Origin: Nocardioides mangrovi
GTDB lineage: Bacteria; Actinomycetota; Actinomycetes; Propionibacteriales; Nocardioidaceae
Length of the DNA stretch: 64,000 nucleotides
Assembly (NCBI RefSeq): GCF_020073815.1
Contig: NZ_JAIQZJ010000001.1
Coordinates: 1,008,429 to 1,072,428 of the forward strand
Reading direction: 5' to 3'
The translations under genes were made by a program, and so were the position numbers. Every line of letters starts with the position of its first letter. Positions within the stretch are counted from its first letter, which is position 1. This document shows positions 41,898 through 52,676 of this stretch, one piece after another. The notes under the pieces were generated by a model. The model had not been told where the DNA came from. It saw nothing but the letters and a program-made list of their open reading frames with translations, and searched no databases.

Positions 41898-43011
41898 GCG
41901 GCGAACGGCTGACGACCCCGGAGCGTCGGCGGCACCGGACCAGAATCCGTCCACAGGGCTTCGACTGGGGCGGTTCTCCACAGCGCCACGGTCGGCAGCC
42001 TGCAGCGAGACCCGGTACGACGATCAATGGACCCATGATGCTTCCACCGAGGGCCGACCTCCGAGACGACCGCTTGATGCTGACGCGCGAGCTCCTCGCC
42101 GGCGGCTACACCGACAAGGCCATCGCCCGTCTCGTCCGCCGGGGCGTCCTCGTCAGCATTCGTCATGGCGCGTACGCCTATGCCGACATGTGGCCGCGTC
42201 TGAGCCCCGTGGAGCGTCGTCAGCTGATCGCACTCGCCGTGCTCCGATCGGCGCGTTCGCCGGTCGCCCTGTCCGGCCCGAGCGCCGCAGAGGCACTCGG
42301 CGTACCGGTGTGGGAACCGGGCGAGGAGACGCATCTCCTCCGCCTCGATGGGAAGGCGGGACGGCGCGAGGCCGGGCGCGTCGAGCACCGTGGCCACGCC
42401 ATCGCCGAGGACCTCACGTTCAAGGCGGGACGCCCCATCACGTCAGGCACGCGGACCGCCATCGACATGATCGCAATCTCCGACACACCACACGCCTTGG
42501 TGACCGTCAACGGCCTGCTGAACGCCGGCGAGACGACGCTGAAGCAGATCGAGTACCGGATGCGGAGCATGCGCACGGATCCACATCTGCTCAACAGCCA
42601 CGTCGTGCTCGGCCTGGCGGACCCACGGATCGAATCGGCGGGCGAGAGCCTCGCCTCGTGGATGTTCTGGCGCCAGCACCTACCTCGGCCGACGCCACAG
42701 TACGAGGTACGCAACCGGAACGGGAGGGTGATCCACCGAGTCGACTTCGCTTGGCCAGAGCTGGGCGTGTTCCTCGAGTTCGACGGCAAGGAGAAGTACC
42801 TGCGCCATCGCCGCCCCGGCGAGTCGGTCGTCGATGCCGTGCTCCGCGAGAAGCGCCGTGAGGAACTGATCTGCGGGCTCACGGGCTGGCGCTGCATCCG
42901 CATCATCTGGTCGGATCTCTTTCGTGCCGAGCGCACGGCCGCCCGCATCCTCGCCACGCTCGAAGGGCGCCCTTGGGCCGCCTAACCCCGGGGTCGTCAG
43001 CCGAAACCCGC
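41898..43011. repeat. Inverted repeats flanking the AbiEi-like gene
   Basis: GGCTGACGACCCCGG at 41907-41921 is matched by its exact complement CCGGGGTCGTCAGCC at 42988-43002; CGGGCGG precedes the first and CCCGCCCG follows the second at the same distance, giving about 24-base ends. The right copy starts 3 bases after the stop codon of the enclosed gene. Confidence 0.7.
42035..42985 (+). CDS. AbiEi-type domain protein with C-terminal nuclease-like domain
   Basis: 316 residues. ATG 42035 (with a second ATG next to it); the frame extends upstream through the palindrome but lacks sense. The N-terminus, LTRELLAGGYTDKAIARLVRRGVLVSIRHGAYAY, is a winged helix of the AbiEi_4 type. The C-terminal part VDFAWPELGVFLEFDGKEKYLRH then REKRREELICGLTGWRCIRIIW resembles a PD-(D/E)XK fold (D...ExDGK) of the DUF559/Vsr group. 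No AbiEii toxin is adjacent. Function unproven; it may be a solitary nuclease-linked regulator. Confidence 0.75.
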   Translation: MMLPPRADLRDDRLMLTRELLAGGYTDKAIARLVRRGVLVSIRHGAYAYADMWPRLSPVERRQLIALAVLRSARSPVALSGPSAAEALGVPVWEPGEETHLLRLDGKAGRREAGRVEHRGHAIAEDLTFKAGRPITSGTRTAIDMIAISDTPHALVTVNGLLNAGETTLKQIEYRMRSMRTDPHLLNSHVVLGLADPRIESAGESLASWMFWRQHLPRPTPQYEVRNRNGRVIHRVDFAWPELGVFLEFDGKEKYLRHRRPGESVVDAVLREKRREELICGLTGWRCIRIIWSDLFRAERTAARILATLEGRPWAA

Positions 43012-43041
43012 CCGCCACGCCGGTGCAGGACCGGCGTAGCG

Positions 43042-43073
43042 GCGGGTTTCCCCGGGCAGCCGGGGAAACCCGC
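43042..43073. repeat. Hairpin copy downstream of the AbiEi-like gene
   Basis: GCGGGTTTCCCCGG (43042-43055) pairs with CCGGGGAAACCCGC (43060-43073) around GCAG; it is nearly the same as the palindrome at 41835-41868. Also serves as a terminator between convergent genes. Confidence 0.8.
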
Positions 43074-43082
43074 TCCAGACCG

Positions 43083-44813
43083 TCACACGATGTCGGAGAC
43101 CTGCACCCGCGCCTCGTCGGCCTCCTGGTCGGTGAGCATCCGCTGGGAGCGACGCTCGGCCTCGACGCGGCGGAGGTAGTGGTCGACTTCGTCGGCGGTG
43201 CGGGTGGGGTCCCAGCCGAGCTCGGCGGCCATCAGGGCGGCGACGCCGGGGGCGGCGGAGACGCCGCGGTCGAAGGTCTCGATGGAGATGCGGGTACGGC
43301 GGGTGAGGACGTCGTCGAGGTGGCGGGCGCCCTCGTGGGTCACGGCGTAGACGACCTCGGCGGCCAGGTAGTCCTCGGCACCCTCGAGCGGTACGCCGAG
43401 GACGCGTCGCGACTCGACCAGGTCGAGGAGGTCGTCGACGAGGCCGCCGTACCGGCCGAGGAGGTGGTCGATCCGGGCGACGTGCAGACCGCTGCGCCGG
43501 GCCAGCAGGACCCGCTGGTTCTGCCGCGTCTCCCAGTCGGCCGCGCCGACGAGGGGCACCCGGTCGGTGATCGAGGCCCGCACGGTGAAGCCGCCGAGCG
43601 TGGAGGTCAGCGAGTGGGCGGCGGCGTCGACGGCGTCGCGACCCATGACGCGGTACGTCGTCAGCTTGCCGCCGGCGATCATCACCAGCCCGGGCACGGG
43701 CGTGACGACGGTGTGCTCGCGGGAGATCCGCGAGGTCGGCTCCGACTCGCCGGAGAGGAGCGGCCGCAACCCGGCGTACACGCCCTCGACGTCCTCGTGG
43801 TCGAGCGGCTCGCGCAGGATCGCGTTGACGTGCTCGAGGATGTAGTCGATGTCGGCCTTGGACGCAGCCGGGTGCGCCTTGTCGAGCGACCAGGGGGTGT
43901 CGGTCGTGCCGATGATCCAGTGCCGGCCCCACGGGATCACGAAGAGCACGGACTTCTCGGTGCGCACGATGAAGCCGGCCTCCGAGCGGATCCGGTCGCG
44001 CGGGACGACGAGGTGGATGCCCTTCGACGCCTGCACGTGCAGTGCGCCGCGGCCGCCGACCAGCTCCTGGATCTCGTCGGTCCAGACACCGGCCGCGTTG
44101 ACGACCACCCGCGCGCGGACCTCGAAGTCCTCCTGGGTCTCCAGGTCGCGGGCGCGTACGCCGACGACCCGCTCGCCCTCGCGGAGGAAGCCGGTCACCT
44201 CGACGCGGGTCGCGACGTGCGCGCCGTGGGCGGCGGCGGTCCGGGCGAGGCTCAGCACGAGCCGGGCGTCGTCGACCTGGCAGTCGTAGTACTGGATGGC
44301 GCCCGCGAGCGAGGCCGGGTTGAAGTCGGGGGCGAGCCGCTGCACGGCCCGGCGCGACAGGTGCCGGTGCCGCGGCAGCCCGCTGCCGTAGCGGCCGGCC
44401 ATCGCCATGCCGTCGTAGAGGGCCAGGCCCGCGCCGACGTACGGCCGCTCCCAGCCGCGGTGGGTCAGCGGGTAGAGGAACGGCACCGGACGGACCAGGT
44501 GCGGCGCGAGCCGGGTGAGCAGCAGGCCGCGTTCCTGGAGCGCCTCGCGGACCAGCCCGAAGTCGAGCATCTCGAGGTAGCGCAGGCCGCCGTGCACCAG
44601 CTTGCTGCTGCGGCTGGACGTGCCGCTGGCCAGGTCGCGCTGCTCGAGGAGCCCGGTGTTCAGGCCGCGGGTCACCGCGTCGAGCGCGGTGCCGGCGCCC
44701 ACGACCCCGCCGCCGACGACGAGGACGTCGAGCTCCCCCTGCCCCTCGATCCCCCGCATCGCGGCGAGCGACGCCGAGCGGGCCTGCGGGCTCAGGGCAC
44801 TGGACCGAGACAT
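43083..44813 (-). CDS. glpD: Glycerol-3-phosphate dehydrogenase (FAD)
   Basis: 576 residues. VLVVGGGVVGAGTALDAVTRG is the FAD-binding GxGxxG; SSRSSKLVHGGLRYLE is the GlpD signature; VNAAGVWTDEI and GLRPLLSG follow, with the alpha-helical C-terminal DAO_C domain (AVTHEGARHLDDVLTRRTRI). Oxidises glycerol-3-phosphate to DHAP at the membrane. Stands alone here, without glpK or glpF. Confidence 0.96.
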   Translation of the reverse strand: MSRSSALSPQARSASLAAMRGIEGQGELDVLVVGGGVVGAGTALDAVTRGLNTGLLEQRDLASGTSSRSSKLVHGGLRYLEMLDFGLVREALQERGLLLTRLAPHLVRPVPFLYPLTHRGWERPYVGAGLALYDGMAMAGRYGSGLPRHRHLSRRAVQRLAPDFNPASLAGAIQYYDCQVDDARLVLSLARTAAAHGAHVATRVEVTGFLREGERVVGVRARDLETQEDFEVRARVVVNAAGVWTDEIQELVGGRGALHVQASKGIHLVVPRDRIRSEAGFIVRTEKSVLFVIPWGRHWIIGTTDTPWSLDKAHPAASKADIDYILEHVNAILREPLDHEDVEGVYAGLRPLLSGESEPTSRISREHTVVTPVPGLVMIAGGKLTTYRVMGRDAVDAAAHSLTSTLGGFTVRASITDRVPLVGAADWETRQNQRVLLARRSGLHVARIDHLLGRYGGLVDDLLDLVESRRVLGVPLEGAEDYLAAEVVYAVTHEGARHLDDVLTRRTRISIETFDRGVSAAPGVAALMAAELGWDPTRTADEVDHYLRRVEAERRSQRMLTDQEADEARVQVSDIV

Positions 44814-44860
44814 GGGTCCATCCTCGCAAACCGATGTGTCCGCGATGTTCCCTGCCCGCG

Positions 44861-45421
44861 CTAGAAGACCCAGCGAGTGGCGCCACCCTCACCGGTGGTG
44901 GCGAGCGCCGTCGCGGATCGTACGTCGAGGCGGTAGACGTGCCACGGCGGCGGACCGGCGGACGGGGCGCTGAACTCCGCGGTCAGCGCGAGCCCGCTCT
45001 CGTCGACGCGGCACGGCCAGTCGACGGCCCAGTCGGCGGCCCGCGCCGCGACGACCTCGGGGTCCGTGACCAGCGACGCGGTGCCCTCGACGACCAGGTC
45101 GAACTCCTGGGTGGCGACGCTCAACGCGCAGCGCGGGTCACGCTCGACGTTGCGGGCCTTGCGGGTCGACCGCCCGGTCTCGAACCAGAACGCAGCGTCG
45201 ATCCACAGGGCGCCGACGCCGGTGACGTGCGGGCTGCCGTCGGGGTTGATCGTCGAGAGCCAGCTGGAGTGGCGGTCGGGTCCACCCGAGCCGGGCGCCT
45301 GCCCGTAGCCGCGGTCGAGCCGGTCGGCGACCGCCGTCCACTCCAGTGGTGGGAGGTCGTAGAGGTCGGCGAGGTTGCGCGTCTGCATGACGTGTCGACC
45401 CGCCGCGGCCGGCGGACTCAT
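44861..45421 (-). CDS. Pyridoxamine-5'-phosphate-oxidase-fold protein (flavin/F420 type)
   Basis: 186 residues from ATG 45421; ATG 45388 (MQTRNLADL) is an equally plausible start. SSWLSTINPDGSPHVTGV and RKARNVERDPRCALSVATQEFDLVVEG are the split-barrel cofactor-binding motifs. Such proteins use FMN or F420. Starts 4 bases after the nitrilase-like gene, so cotranscribed. Confidence 0.8.
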   Translation of the reverse strand: MSPPAAAGRHVMQTRNLADLYDLPPLEWTAVADRLDRGYGQAPGSGGPDRHSSWLSTINPDGSPHVTGVGALWIDAAFWFETGRSTRKARNVERDPRCALSVATQEFDLVVEGTASLVTDPEVVAARAADWAVDWPCRVDESGLALTAEFSAPSAGPPPWHVYRLDVRSATALATTGEGGATRWVF

Positions 45422-45425
45422 CGCC

Positions 45426-46226
45426 TCAGGACCGCAACCGCGGCCCCAGGCTCGTGCGGTGGTCGGCGATCATCGTGTGCCGCTCCCGGAACGCGGCGAC
45501 CACCTCGGTGTCGATCTCCGCGATGGCCAGCCCCTCCTCGACGCCGATCCGCGCGAGCGGGCGGCCCTCGGGGTCGTAGACCGCCGAGCCGCCGATGAAG
45601 TCGAAGGCACCGCACCGACCGGTGAGGCCGGCGAGCACGACGTACATGCCGTTCTCGACCGCCCGCGCGGCGTAGTAGAGGTCGCGCCGGTGCTCACCGC
45701 CGGGGAAGTACGCCGCGGACGCGAGGTAGCCGAGCGCCCCGTCGCGCGCGGCGGCCTGGGCGTGCTCGGGGAAGCAGCCGTCGTAGCAGATCGACAGGCC
45801 CAGCTCGACGCCCTGGACGGCGATCGAGGCGCCGTGGTCACCGACCGTGAAGAGGCTCTTCTCGAGGCCGTCGAGGTGCTGCTTGTCGTACGGCGCGGTC
45901 GTGCGACCGTCGGGCCGCACCACGACCTGGCTCAGCCGGCGCTCGCCGTCGCGCTCGAGCGCGGTGCCGACCACGACCGTGAGGTCGCCCAGGACGGCGG
46001 CCGTCCGGAGCGGGTCGAGCCAGGGCGCGTCGAGGTCGGCGACGGCCGGCAGGCGGCCGGTGAACGCGTCGACGTCGTAGCCGGTGAGGAACGCCTCCGG
46101 CAGCACCAGCAGCCGCACGTCCTGCGTGGCCGCGAGCCGGACGAGCCGGACCGCGGTCGCGACGTTGGCGGCGACGTCGCCGGCGACCGAGGCGGCCTGG
46201 CCGGCGGCGACCAGGAGGCGGGTCAT
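45426..46226 (-). CDS. Nitrilase-superfamily carbon-nitrogen hydrolase
   Basis: 266 residues from ATG 46226 (ATGA overlap with rnhA). Catalytic triad: Glu in [11 protein letters not shown], Lys in YDKQHLDG, Cys in [11 protein letters not shown]. Length and motifs are those of omega-amidase/aliphatic-amidase relatives; exact substrate unknown. Confidence 0.92.
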   Translation of the reverse strand: MTRLLVAAGQAASVAGDVAANVATAVRLVRLAATQDVRLLVLPEAFLTGYDVDAFTGRLPAVADLDAPWLDPLRTAAVLGDLTVVVGTALERDGERRLSQVVVRPDGRTTAPYDKQHLDGLEKSLFTVGDHGASIAVQGVELGLSICYDGCFPEHAQAAARDGALGYLASAAYFPGGEHRRDLYYAARAVENGMYVVLAGLTGRCGAFDFIGGSAVYDPEGRPLARIGVEEGLAIAEIDTEVVAAFRERHTMIADHRTSLGPRLRS

Positions 46227-46678
46227 GCCGGGGATGCCGCGGCGACCGCCTCGGCCAGCCCGCGGGCCGCGAGCCGGTCGGCGCGCTCGTTGCCCTCGTC
46301 GCCCGCGTGGCCCTTCACCCAGTGCCACTCGACCTCGTGACGCGCACAGGCCTCGACCAGCCGGCGCCAGAGATCCTCGTTCTTGACCGGCTGCTTGGCG
46401 CTGGTCCGCCAGCCGTTGCGCTGCCACGACGTCACCCAGGAGGTGATGCCGTTCCGGACGTAGGTGCTGTCGGTGTAGAGGTGCACGACCGAGGGGCGGG
46501 TCAGCGCGTCGAGTGCCTCGATCGGCGCGGTGAGCTCCATCCGGTTGTTGGTGGTCGTGCCGGCGTCGCCGCCGCACAGCTCGCGCTCGTGCGCGCCGTA
46601 CCGCAGCAGCGCGCCCCAGCCGCCCGGACCCGGGTTGGGGACGCACGCCCCGTCGGTGTGGATGGTCACCTCGCTCAC
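46223..46678 (-). CDS. rnhA: Ribonuclease HI
   Basis: 151 residues from GTG 46678. Active-site acids: Asp in IHTDGAC, Glu in NNRMELTAP, Asp in LYTDSTYV, Asp in [18 protein letters not shown] is the basic/His loop. Degrades RNA in RNA-DNA hybrids. Leads a three-gene overlapping operon with the nitrilase and the oxidoreductase. Confidence 0.96.
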   Translation of the reverse strand: MSEVTIHTDGACVPNPGPGGWGALLRYGAHERELCGGDAGTTTNNRMELTAPIEALDALTRPSVVHLYTDSTYVRNGITSWVTSWQRNGWRTSAKQPVKNEDLWRRLVEACARHEVEWHWVKGHAGDEGNERADRLAARGLAEAVAAASPA

Positions 46679-46703
46679 TGCCGCAGGGTAGCCGCCGACC
46701 GGT

Positions 46704-46722
46704 TTGTCGGATTGTCCGACAA
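46704..46722. promoter_or_regulatory. Palindrome in the rnhA / M1 peptidase divergent promoter
   Basis: TTGTCGGA (46704-46711) and TCCGACAA (46715-46722) form an 8-bp inverted repeat. It lies 26 bases upstream of rnhA and 114 bases upstream of the secreted peptidase gene, and is followed by the A+T-rich AAGAAAATA. Candidate operator. Confidence 0.55.
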
Positions 46723-46835
46723 GAAAATACGGACACGTAACGTCGTCGAAACAGGCGCTCCCTAGGTTGCAGGTCGACCCGCCTCTCTCGGACCCCACGG
46801 CGCGGGCCAAGCACCCCCGAGAAGAGAGAGGCGAG

Positions 46836-49800
46836 ATGACACTCGCACGACTGACGGCGCGCGGCGCGGTCCTGGCCATGACGGCCGGACTGCTCGCGGT
46901 CAGCGCCACCTCCGGCCCCGCCCAGGCGGCCGTGGACCCGATCGCGGGCGGCCAGACGGCCTCCCCGGCGGACACCCTGTTCCCCAACCAGGGCAACAGC
47001 GGCTACGACGTGAGCCACTACGACATCGACTTCAAGGCGAACTTCACGCCCTCGACGACCGCGAACGCGGTCGGCACCAGCACCCTCCCGGACGCCACGA
47101 CCACGATCACCGCGTCGACCACGGGCGCGCCGCTGTCGTCGTTCTCGTTCGACTTCCAGGGCTCGGCGGGCAACCTGGCCGCTAGCACCCTCAACGTCGA
47201 CTCCGTGACCGTCGACGGCGTGCCGGCGACCTTCACCCGGATCGAGAACACCACCGGCGGCTCGTCGAGCAGCGCCGCGAACGACGTGCACAAGCTGATC
47301 ATCACGCCCGCGACCCCGGTGAGCGGCCCGTTCACGACCGTCGTGAAGTACCACGGCAGCCCGGTCGCCCACACCGACGCGGACGGCTCGTCCGAGGGCT
47401 GGAACAACACCACCGACGGCGCGACCTTCGTCAACCAGCCGGTCGGCTCGATGACGCTCTACCCGAACAACAACACCCCGCGCGACAAGGCCACGTACAC
47501 CTTCACCGTCGACGTGCCCTCGAAGCTCTCGACGTCGAACTACGCGAACGCCGGCGGCAAGCCCTACGCGTCCGCGGTCGCCAGCAACGGCGAGCTGGTC
47601 TCCACGACCCCGAGCGACGACGGCAGCCGAACCACCTGGGTCTGGAACGAGACCAAGCCGATGGCGAGCGAGCTCGCGTTCGTCTCGATCGGGCGGTACG
47701 ACGTCTACTCGTCGAACATCACCCTGGCCAGCGGCCGGACGATCCCCGAGTGGACCTTCATCGACCCGGCGATCTCCACCGCCAACCAGACCACGACGCT
47801 CGGCACCCGCGCGCAGCTCAAGCAGATCCTCGACTTCTTCGAGACCAAGTACGGTCCCTACCCGGGCGACAGCACCGGCCTGGTGACCGACGTCGTCCCG
47901 TCGGCGATCAACTACGCGCTCGAGACCCAGGACCGGCCGTTCTTCCCGAACAGCGCCGGCCGCGGCACGACGTACCACGAGATCATGCACCAGTGGTTCG
48001 GCGACAACGAGTCGCCCTTCGACTGGAACGACATCTGGCTGAACGAGGGTCCGGCCACCTACTCGGAGACCCAGGTGCCCTACGAGGCCGCCGGGTCTTC
48101 GGTGAGCTCGCAGGGCGTAGCCACGACCTCAACCGTTCCGCCTGAGACCTCGATCTACAACTCGTTCAACTCCTCCTCGAGCGGAAGCTCGCTGTGGACC
48201 GTCCCGGTCGCCGCGATGTCCAACGCCTCGCAGCTCTTCGGCAGCCCGACCTACACCCGCGGCAACTACACGCTCCACGCGCTGCGCACGGCGATCGGCG
48301 CGGACACCTTCGCGACGCTGATGAAGACCTGGCAGACGCGGTACGGCGGCCAGAGCCACACCACGGCCGACTTCATCGCCCTGGCCCAGGAGCTCTCGGG
48401 CAAGGACCTCGCGTCGTTCTTCAACACGTGGGTCTACACGACCGGCAAGCCTGCCTGGCCGGCGAAGTACACCTACGGCGTGACCGGGCCGACCGGTCTG
48501 GTGAGCAGCGGCGACGCGGCCACCTACACCCTCGGCGTCCGCAACACCGGCAAGGTCGCGATGACCGACGGCCAGGCCGTGATCTCGGTCGACGTCTCCG
48601 ACCTGACCGACGACGGCACCATCGGCACCCTGCCGGCCGGCGTCAGCCGGAGTGGCAGCACGCTGACCTGGAGCGTGCCGGCGACGGCCCTCGGCGCCAC
48701 CTCGACGGTGGACATCCCGTTCACGGTCACGGGCGCCACGGGCACCACCCTGAAGGCGGTGGCCAGCACCGGCTCGACCGTCCTCGGCGGCACCTGCGTC
48801 TCCTGCACGGCCAGCACGGTCGTCGGCCGCTCGCCGATCACCCCGGCGCCGGCCCCGACCATCGACGGGCTGACCGGCGGCGCCCCGGTCGTCGGCCAGA
48901 CCCTGACCGCCACCACCTCCGACTGGCCGGACGGTCCGTCGCTGGCCTACCAGTGGTTCATCGACGGCACCCCCGTCGCCGGTGCGACCAGCGCGACCTG
49001 GACGCCGGGCATCGACGTGGTCGGCTCGCCGGTCACGGTGACCGTGACCGGCACCCAGAGCGGGTTCCTCCCGACGTCCGCGACCAGCACCGCCACCGCG
49101 GTCGGGGTCCGGGCGAGCCTGACCACGGGGACGCCGACCATCTCGGGCACCCCGAAGATCGGTGAGAAGCTGACCGTGGACCCGGGCACGTGGTCGCCGG
49201 GCACGTTCTTCACCTACCAGTGGCGCGCCAACGGGACCAACATCTCCGGCGCCACCGGTCCGTCCTACACCCCGGCCGTCTCCTCGCAGGTCGGCCAGAC
49301 CATCGACGTGGTCGTGACCGGCAACAAGGGCGGCTACAACACCGGCACCGGCACCAGCGCCGCCACGGCGGCGGTCGCGGCCGGTGACGCGCTCAGTCTC
49401 ACCCCCACGCCGGTGCTCTCGGGGACGCCCAAGGTCGGGACGCCCTACGCCCCGTCGTACGGCGCCTGGGACGACGGCGTCACGCTCACCTTCCAGTGGG
49501 CGGCCAACAGCGTCAACGTCAGCGGCTCGGCCGGCACCGGTGGCTCGATCACCCCGACGGCCGCCCAGCTCGGTCAGACCCTCACCCTCACGGTGACCGG
49601 CACCAAGCCGGGCATCACGCCGGTGGTGAGGACCAGCAACGTCAGCGTCGCGATCGCCAACGGCACCCAGGTGCTCCAGCCGATCCCGACCATCACCGGG
49701 ACGGCGCGGGCGCAGTCCGAGGTCACCGGCGTCCCCGGCGCGTGGGACTCCGGCACCACCCGCACCTACCAGTGGGCGGTCGACGGGACGCCGGTCGACG

Positions 49801-51269
49801 GCGCGACGGGGACGACGTACACCCCGACGCTGGCGCAGATCGGTCACCAGCTCACGTTCTCGGTCACCAGCACCAAGACCGCGTACGACCCGGTGACCAC
49901 GACCAGCGAGCCGAGCACCATCGTCGGCCTCGCCCAGACCCTGCGGCCGACCCCGACGATCTCGGGCACGCCGAAGGTCGGGGTGGCGCTGACCGCCGAC
50001 CCGGGCACCTGGGACGACGGCACCAGCCAGGTCTTCCAGTGGTACGCCGACGGTGAGCCGGTCGACGGCGCGACCGCGTCGACGTTCACGCCGACGGGAC
50101 ACGAGCTGGGCGCGGCGATCACCGTCGCCGTGACCAGCACGAAGGCCGACTACGAGGAGGTCACGAGGACGAGCGACCCGACCGGCACGGTCGACGTCGG
50201 CACCCTGGGCTCGACCCCGACGCCGATCATCACCGGCACGCCGAAGGCCGGTGAGCGGCTCACCGTGGAGGGCCTCAACTGGGACGCGGGCACGCACCTG
50301 GCCATCCAGTGGTCCGTGGGCGGCACGCCCGTGGACGGTGCGACGGATCCGACCTTCACGCCGACCGTCGGCCAGGTCGGCTCCGTGGTGACGGTGGCGG
50401 TCACGGGCTCGAAGGACGGCTACGTCTCGGTGACGAGGTCGAGTGCTCCGACCGCCGCGATCGCCCCCGCCGACCTGAAGAGCGCGGTGCCGGTCATCGG
50501 CGGCACCGCGAAGGTCGACCACGCCCTGACCGTCTCCACCGGCGACTGGGAGGACGGCACGACCTTCGCCTACCGGTGGCTCGTCGACGGATCGCCGGTC
50601 GCCGGCGCGACCGGGTCCGGCTACACGCCGGCCCCCGCGGACGCCGGGTCGGTGGTGACGGTCGAGGTGACCGGCACCAAGACCGGCTATGCGACGGCGA
50701 CCCGGACCAGTGAGGGCGTCACGGTGGCGGCGGGTGACCTGACCCGTACGCCGGTGCCGGTCGTCAGCGGTCCGGTCCGGGTCGGCAAGCGGGTCACCGC
50801 CGACGTGGGCACCTGGGACGCCGGCACCGAGCTGGCCTACCAGTGGACGCTGGACGGCGCACCCATCGCGGGGGCGACCTCGGCCGGCTACCTGCCGGTC
50901 CCGGCCGACAAGGGCCACGCCCTGGCCGTGACCGTCACCGGGACCAAGGCCGGCTACCTGCCGGTCAGCACCGACAGCGACGCCACCAAGGTCGCGGCCG
51001 GCGTGCAGGCTCTCCGGCCGGTCCCGACCATCACCGGCAAGGCCAAGGTGGGCAAGACGCTCTCGGTCGCGAAGGCGACGTACGACGAGGACGTCAAGGT
51101 GACCTACACCTGGTACGCCGGCGGGCAGGAGGTCGGCGGCCACGGCCGCACCCTGAAGCTGAAGAAGGGAATGGTGGGGACCTGGATCACCGTGGAGAGC
51201 ACGGCCACCAAGGCCGGCTACAAGACGGTCGTCCTCACCAGCGCGGCGACCAAGAAGGTGAAGAAGTAG
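46836..51269 (+). CDS. Secreted M1-type metallopeptidase with nine Ig-like repeats
   Basis: 1,477 residues from ATG 46836 (GAGAGAGGC upstream); a frame to 46704 would run through the operator. Signal peptide ending AQAAVDP. Peptidase domain (about 50-590) with [14 protein letters not shown] (HExxH) and [12 protein letters not shown] supplying the third zinc ligand; the usual GFATY is GPATY. A linker domain follows, then nine repeats of about 87 residues (670-1,470), each with GTPKVG..L, YQW..DG.PV.GAT, G..VTV.VTGTK.GY. There is no LPxTG or SLH anchor, so it is probably released or held by the basic C-terminal repeat. Confidence 0.88.
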   Translation: MTLARLTARGAVLAMTAGLLAVSATSGPAQAAVDPIAGGQTASPADTLFPNQGNSGYDVSHYDIDFKANFTPSTTANAVGTSTLPDATTTITASTTGAPLSSFSFDFQGSAGNLAASTLNVDSVTVDGVPATFTRIENTTGGSSSSAANDVHKLIITPATPVSGPFTTVVKYHGSPVAHTDADGSSEGWNNTTDGATFVNQPVGSMTLYPNNNTPRDKATYTFTVDVPSKLSTSNYANAGGKPYASAVASNGELVSTTPSDDGSRTTWVWNETKPMASELAFVSIGRYDVYSSNITLASGRTIPEWTFIDPAISTANQTTTLGTRAQLKQILDFFETKYGPYPGDSTGLVTDVVPSAINYALETQDRPFFPNSAGRGTTYHEIMHQWFGDNESPFDWNDIWLNEGPATYSETQVPYEAAGSSVSSQGVATTSTVPPETSIYNSFNSSSSGSSLWTVPVAAMSNASQLFGSPTYTRGNYTLHALRTAIGADTFATLMKTWQTRYGGQSHTTADFIALAQELSGKDLASFFNTWVYTTGKPAWPAKYTYGVTGPTGLVSSGDAATYTLGVRNTGKVAMTDGQAVISVDVSDLTDDGTIGTLPAGVSRSGSTLTWSVPATALGATSTVDIPFTVTGATGTTLKAVASTGSTVLGGTCVSCTASTVVGRSPITPAPAPTIDGLTGGAPVVGQTLTATTSDWPDGPSLAYQWFIDGTPVAGATSATWTPGIDVVGSPVTVTVTGTQSGFLPTSATSTATAVGVRASLTTGTPTISGTPKIGEKLTVDPGTWSPGTFFTYQWRANGTNISGATGPSYTPAVSSQVGQTIDVVVTGNKGGYNTGTGTSAATAAVAAGDALSLTPTPVLSGTPKVGTPYAPSYGAWDDGVTLTFQWAANSVNVSGSAGTGGSITPTAAQLGQTLTLTVTGTKPGITPVVRTSNVSVAIANGTQVLQPIPTITGTARAQSEVTGVPGAWDSGTTRTYQWAVDGTPVDGATGTTYTPTLAQIGHQLTFSVTSTKTAYDPVTTTSEPSTIVGLAQTLRPTPTISGTPKVGVALTADPGTWDDGTSQVFQWYADGEPVDGATASTFTPTGHELGAAITVAVTSTKADYEEVTRTSDPTGTVDVGTLGSTPTPIITGTPKAGERLTVEGLNWDAGTHLAIQWSVGGTPVDGATDPTFTPTVGQVGSVVTVAVTGSKDGYVSVTRSSAPTAAIAPADLKSAVPVIGGTAKVDHALTVSTGDWEDGTTFAYRWLVDGSPVAGATGSGYTPAPADAGSVVTVEVTGTKTGYATATRTSEGVTVAAGDLTRTPVPVVSGPVRVGKRVTADVGTWDAGTELAYQWTLDGAPIAGATSAGYLPVPADKGHALAVTVTGTKAGYLPVSTDSDATKVAAGVQALRPVPTITGKAKVGKTLSVAKATYDEDVKVTYTWYAGGQEVGGHGRTLKLKKGMVGTWITVESTATKAGYKTVVLTSAATKKVKK
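48838..51266 (+). repeat. Nine tandem Ig-like coding repeats
   Basis: Period about 265-275 bases, encoding the same scaffold (strand, GTxxVG, W.DGT, YQW..DG, ATG..YTP, VG..[12 protein letters not shown]). The ninth repeat is diverged and strongly basic. Identity between units is moderate at DNA level, so length variation by recombination is possible but not evident. Confidence 0.85.
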
Positions 51270-51284
51270 CCAGCTGAACGACGC

Positions 51285-51324
51285 GACGGGCCCCGTCACA
51301 CCTCCGGGTGTGGCGGGGCCCGTC
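51285..51324. terminator. Terminator between the M1 peptidase and guaB3-like genes
   Basis: GACGGGCCCCGTCACAC (51285-51301) pairs with GTGTGGCGGGGCCCGTC (51308-51324), a long hairpin between convergent genes starting 15 bases after the peptidase stop. Confidence 0.85.
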
Positions 51325-51344
51325 GTCGTCAGGGGCGGACGTGG

Positions 51345-52451
51345 CTACTCGACCACGACCTCCACGCGCTGGAACTCCTTGACCTCGGTGTAGCCCGTGG
51401 TCGCCATCGAACGGCGCAGCGCGCCGACGAGGTTCATCGTGCCGTCGGCGACGCGGCTGGGGCCGAAGAGGATCTCCTCGAGGGTGCCGACCGTCTCGAA
51501 CTGCACCCGCTGACCGCGCGGCAGGTCGTGGTGGTGGGCCTCGGTGCCCCAGTGGAAGCCGCGGCCCGGCGCATCGGAGGCGCGGGCGAACGGCGAGCCG
51601 ACCATGACCGCGTCGGCGCCGCAGGCGATCGCCTTCGCGATGTCGCCCGACTTGCCGATCGAGCCGTCGGCGATCACGTGGACGTAGCGGCCACCGGACT
51701 CGTCGAGGTAGTCGCGGCGGGCGGCGGCGACGTCGGCGACGGCCGAGGCCATCGGGACGGCGACGCCGAGGACGGTGCGGGTCGTGTGGGCCGCGCCCCC
51801 GCCGAAGCCGACCAGGACGCCGGCCGCACCGGTGCGCATCAGGTGCAGCGCCGCCTGGTGGGTCGCGCAGCCGCCGACGATCACCGGGACGTCGAGCTCG
51901 TAGATGAACTCCTTGAGGTTGAGCGGCTCGGCCTGGGAGGAGACGTGCTCGGCGGAGACGGTGGTGCCGCGGATGACGAACATGTCGACGCCCGCGTCGA
52001 CGACGGCCTTCGCGAACTCCTTGGTCTTGCCCGGCGACAGCGAGCCGGCCACGGTCACGCCGGCCTCGCGCATCGCACGCAGCCGCTCGGTGATGAGCTC
52101 GCCCTTGATCGGCTCGGTGTAGATCTCCTGGAGCCGGCGGGTTGCGTCGGTGCCCTGCAGGCCGGCGACCTCCTCGAGCAGCGGGTCCGGGTCCTCGTAG
52201 CGGGTCCACAGTCCCTCGAGGTTGAGCACGCCCAGGCCGCCGTACCGGCCCAGTGCGATGGCGGTGTCCGGGGACATCACGGAGTCCATCGGTGCGGCGA
52301 GGACCGGGATCTCGAAGCGGTAGGCGTCGATCTGCCAGGCGGTGCTGACCTCCTCGGGGTCGCGGGTGCGCCGGGACGGCACGATCGCGATGTCGTCGAA
52401 GGAGTAGGCGCGCCGGGCGCGCTTGGCCCGGCCGATCTCGATGTCGGTCAC
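51345..52451 (-). CDS. guaB3: GuaB3-type IMP dehydrogenase-family protein
   Basis: 368 residues without CBS domains. AYSFDDIAIVPSRRTRDPEEV, APMDSVMSPDTAIALGRYGG, GGCATHQAALHLMRTGAAGVLVG and IADGSIGKSGDIAKAIACGADAVMVGSPFA are the barrel motifs. The catalytic CxT loop of true IMPDH is altered (GGGAAHTTRTV), as in the GuaB3 group whose activity is disputed (GMP reductase-like or regulatory). A true guaB lies 7 kb away. Confidence 0.92.
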   Translation of the reverse strand: MTDIEIGRAKRARRAYSFDDIAIVPSRRTRDPEEVSTAWQIDAYRFEIPVLAAPMDSVMSPDTAIALGRYGGLGVLNLEGLWTRYEDPDPLLEEVAGLQGTDATRRLQEIYTEPIKGELITERLRAMREAGVTVAGSLSPGKTKEFAKAVVDAGVDMFVIRGTTVSAEHVSSQAEPLNLKEFIYELDVPVIVGGCATHQAALHLMRTGAAGVLVGFGGGAAHTTRTVLGVAVPMASAVADVAAARRDYLDESGGRYVHVIADGSIGKSGDIAKAIACGADAVMVGSPFARASDAPGRGFHWGTEAHHHDLPRGQRVQFETVGTLEEILFGPSRVADGTMNLVGALRRSMATTGYTEVKEFQRVEVVVE

Positions 52452-52676
52452 CGAGCCAGCCTATCGAGCCGCGCTCCGCCGCCCGGGCGCCCCCGACGCA
52501 CCGCACTCCCCCGTGGACCGGTGCCGCCGGAGGCGCCGTCGCCCCGGTCTCGTGCGAGACGCCGGACGTCCCCGTGCCGCCCGGCTGCTGCGCTGGTCCG
52601 TCGAGACCTGGGACCAATTGGATACCGAAAGACCGTAATCAATAAACCTGGGTCGCATGGGCGTTTGCGGGAACCC

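Noticed and set aside
48129..51299. A 1,056-codon open frame on the minus strand opposite the peptidase repeats
   Set aside because: It is a GC-bias shadow of the Ig repeats with no ribosome-binding site or recognisable domain.
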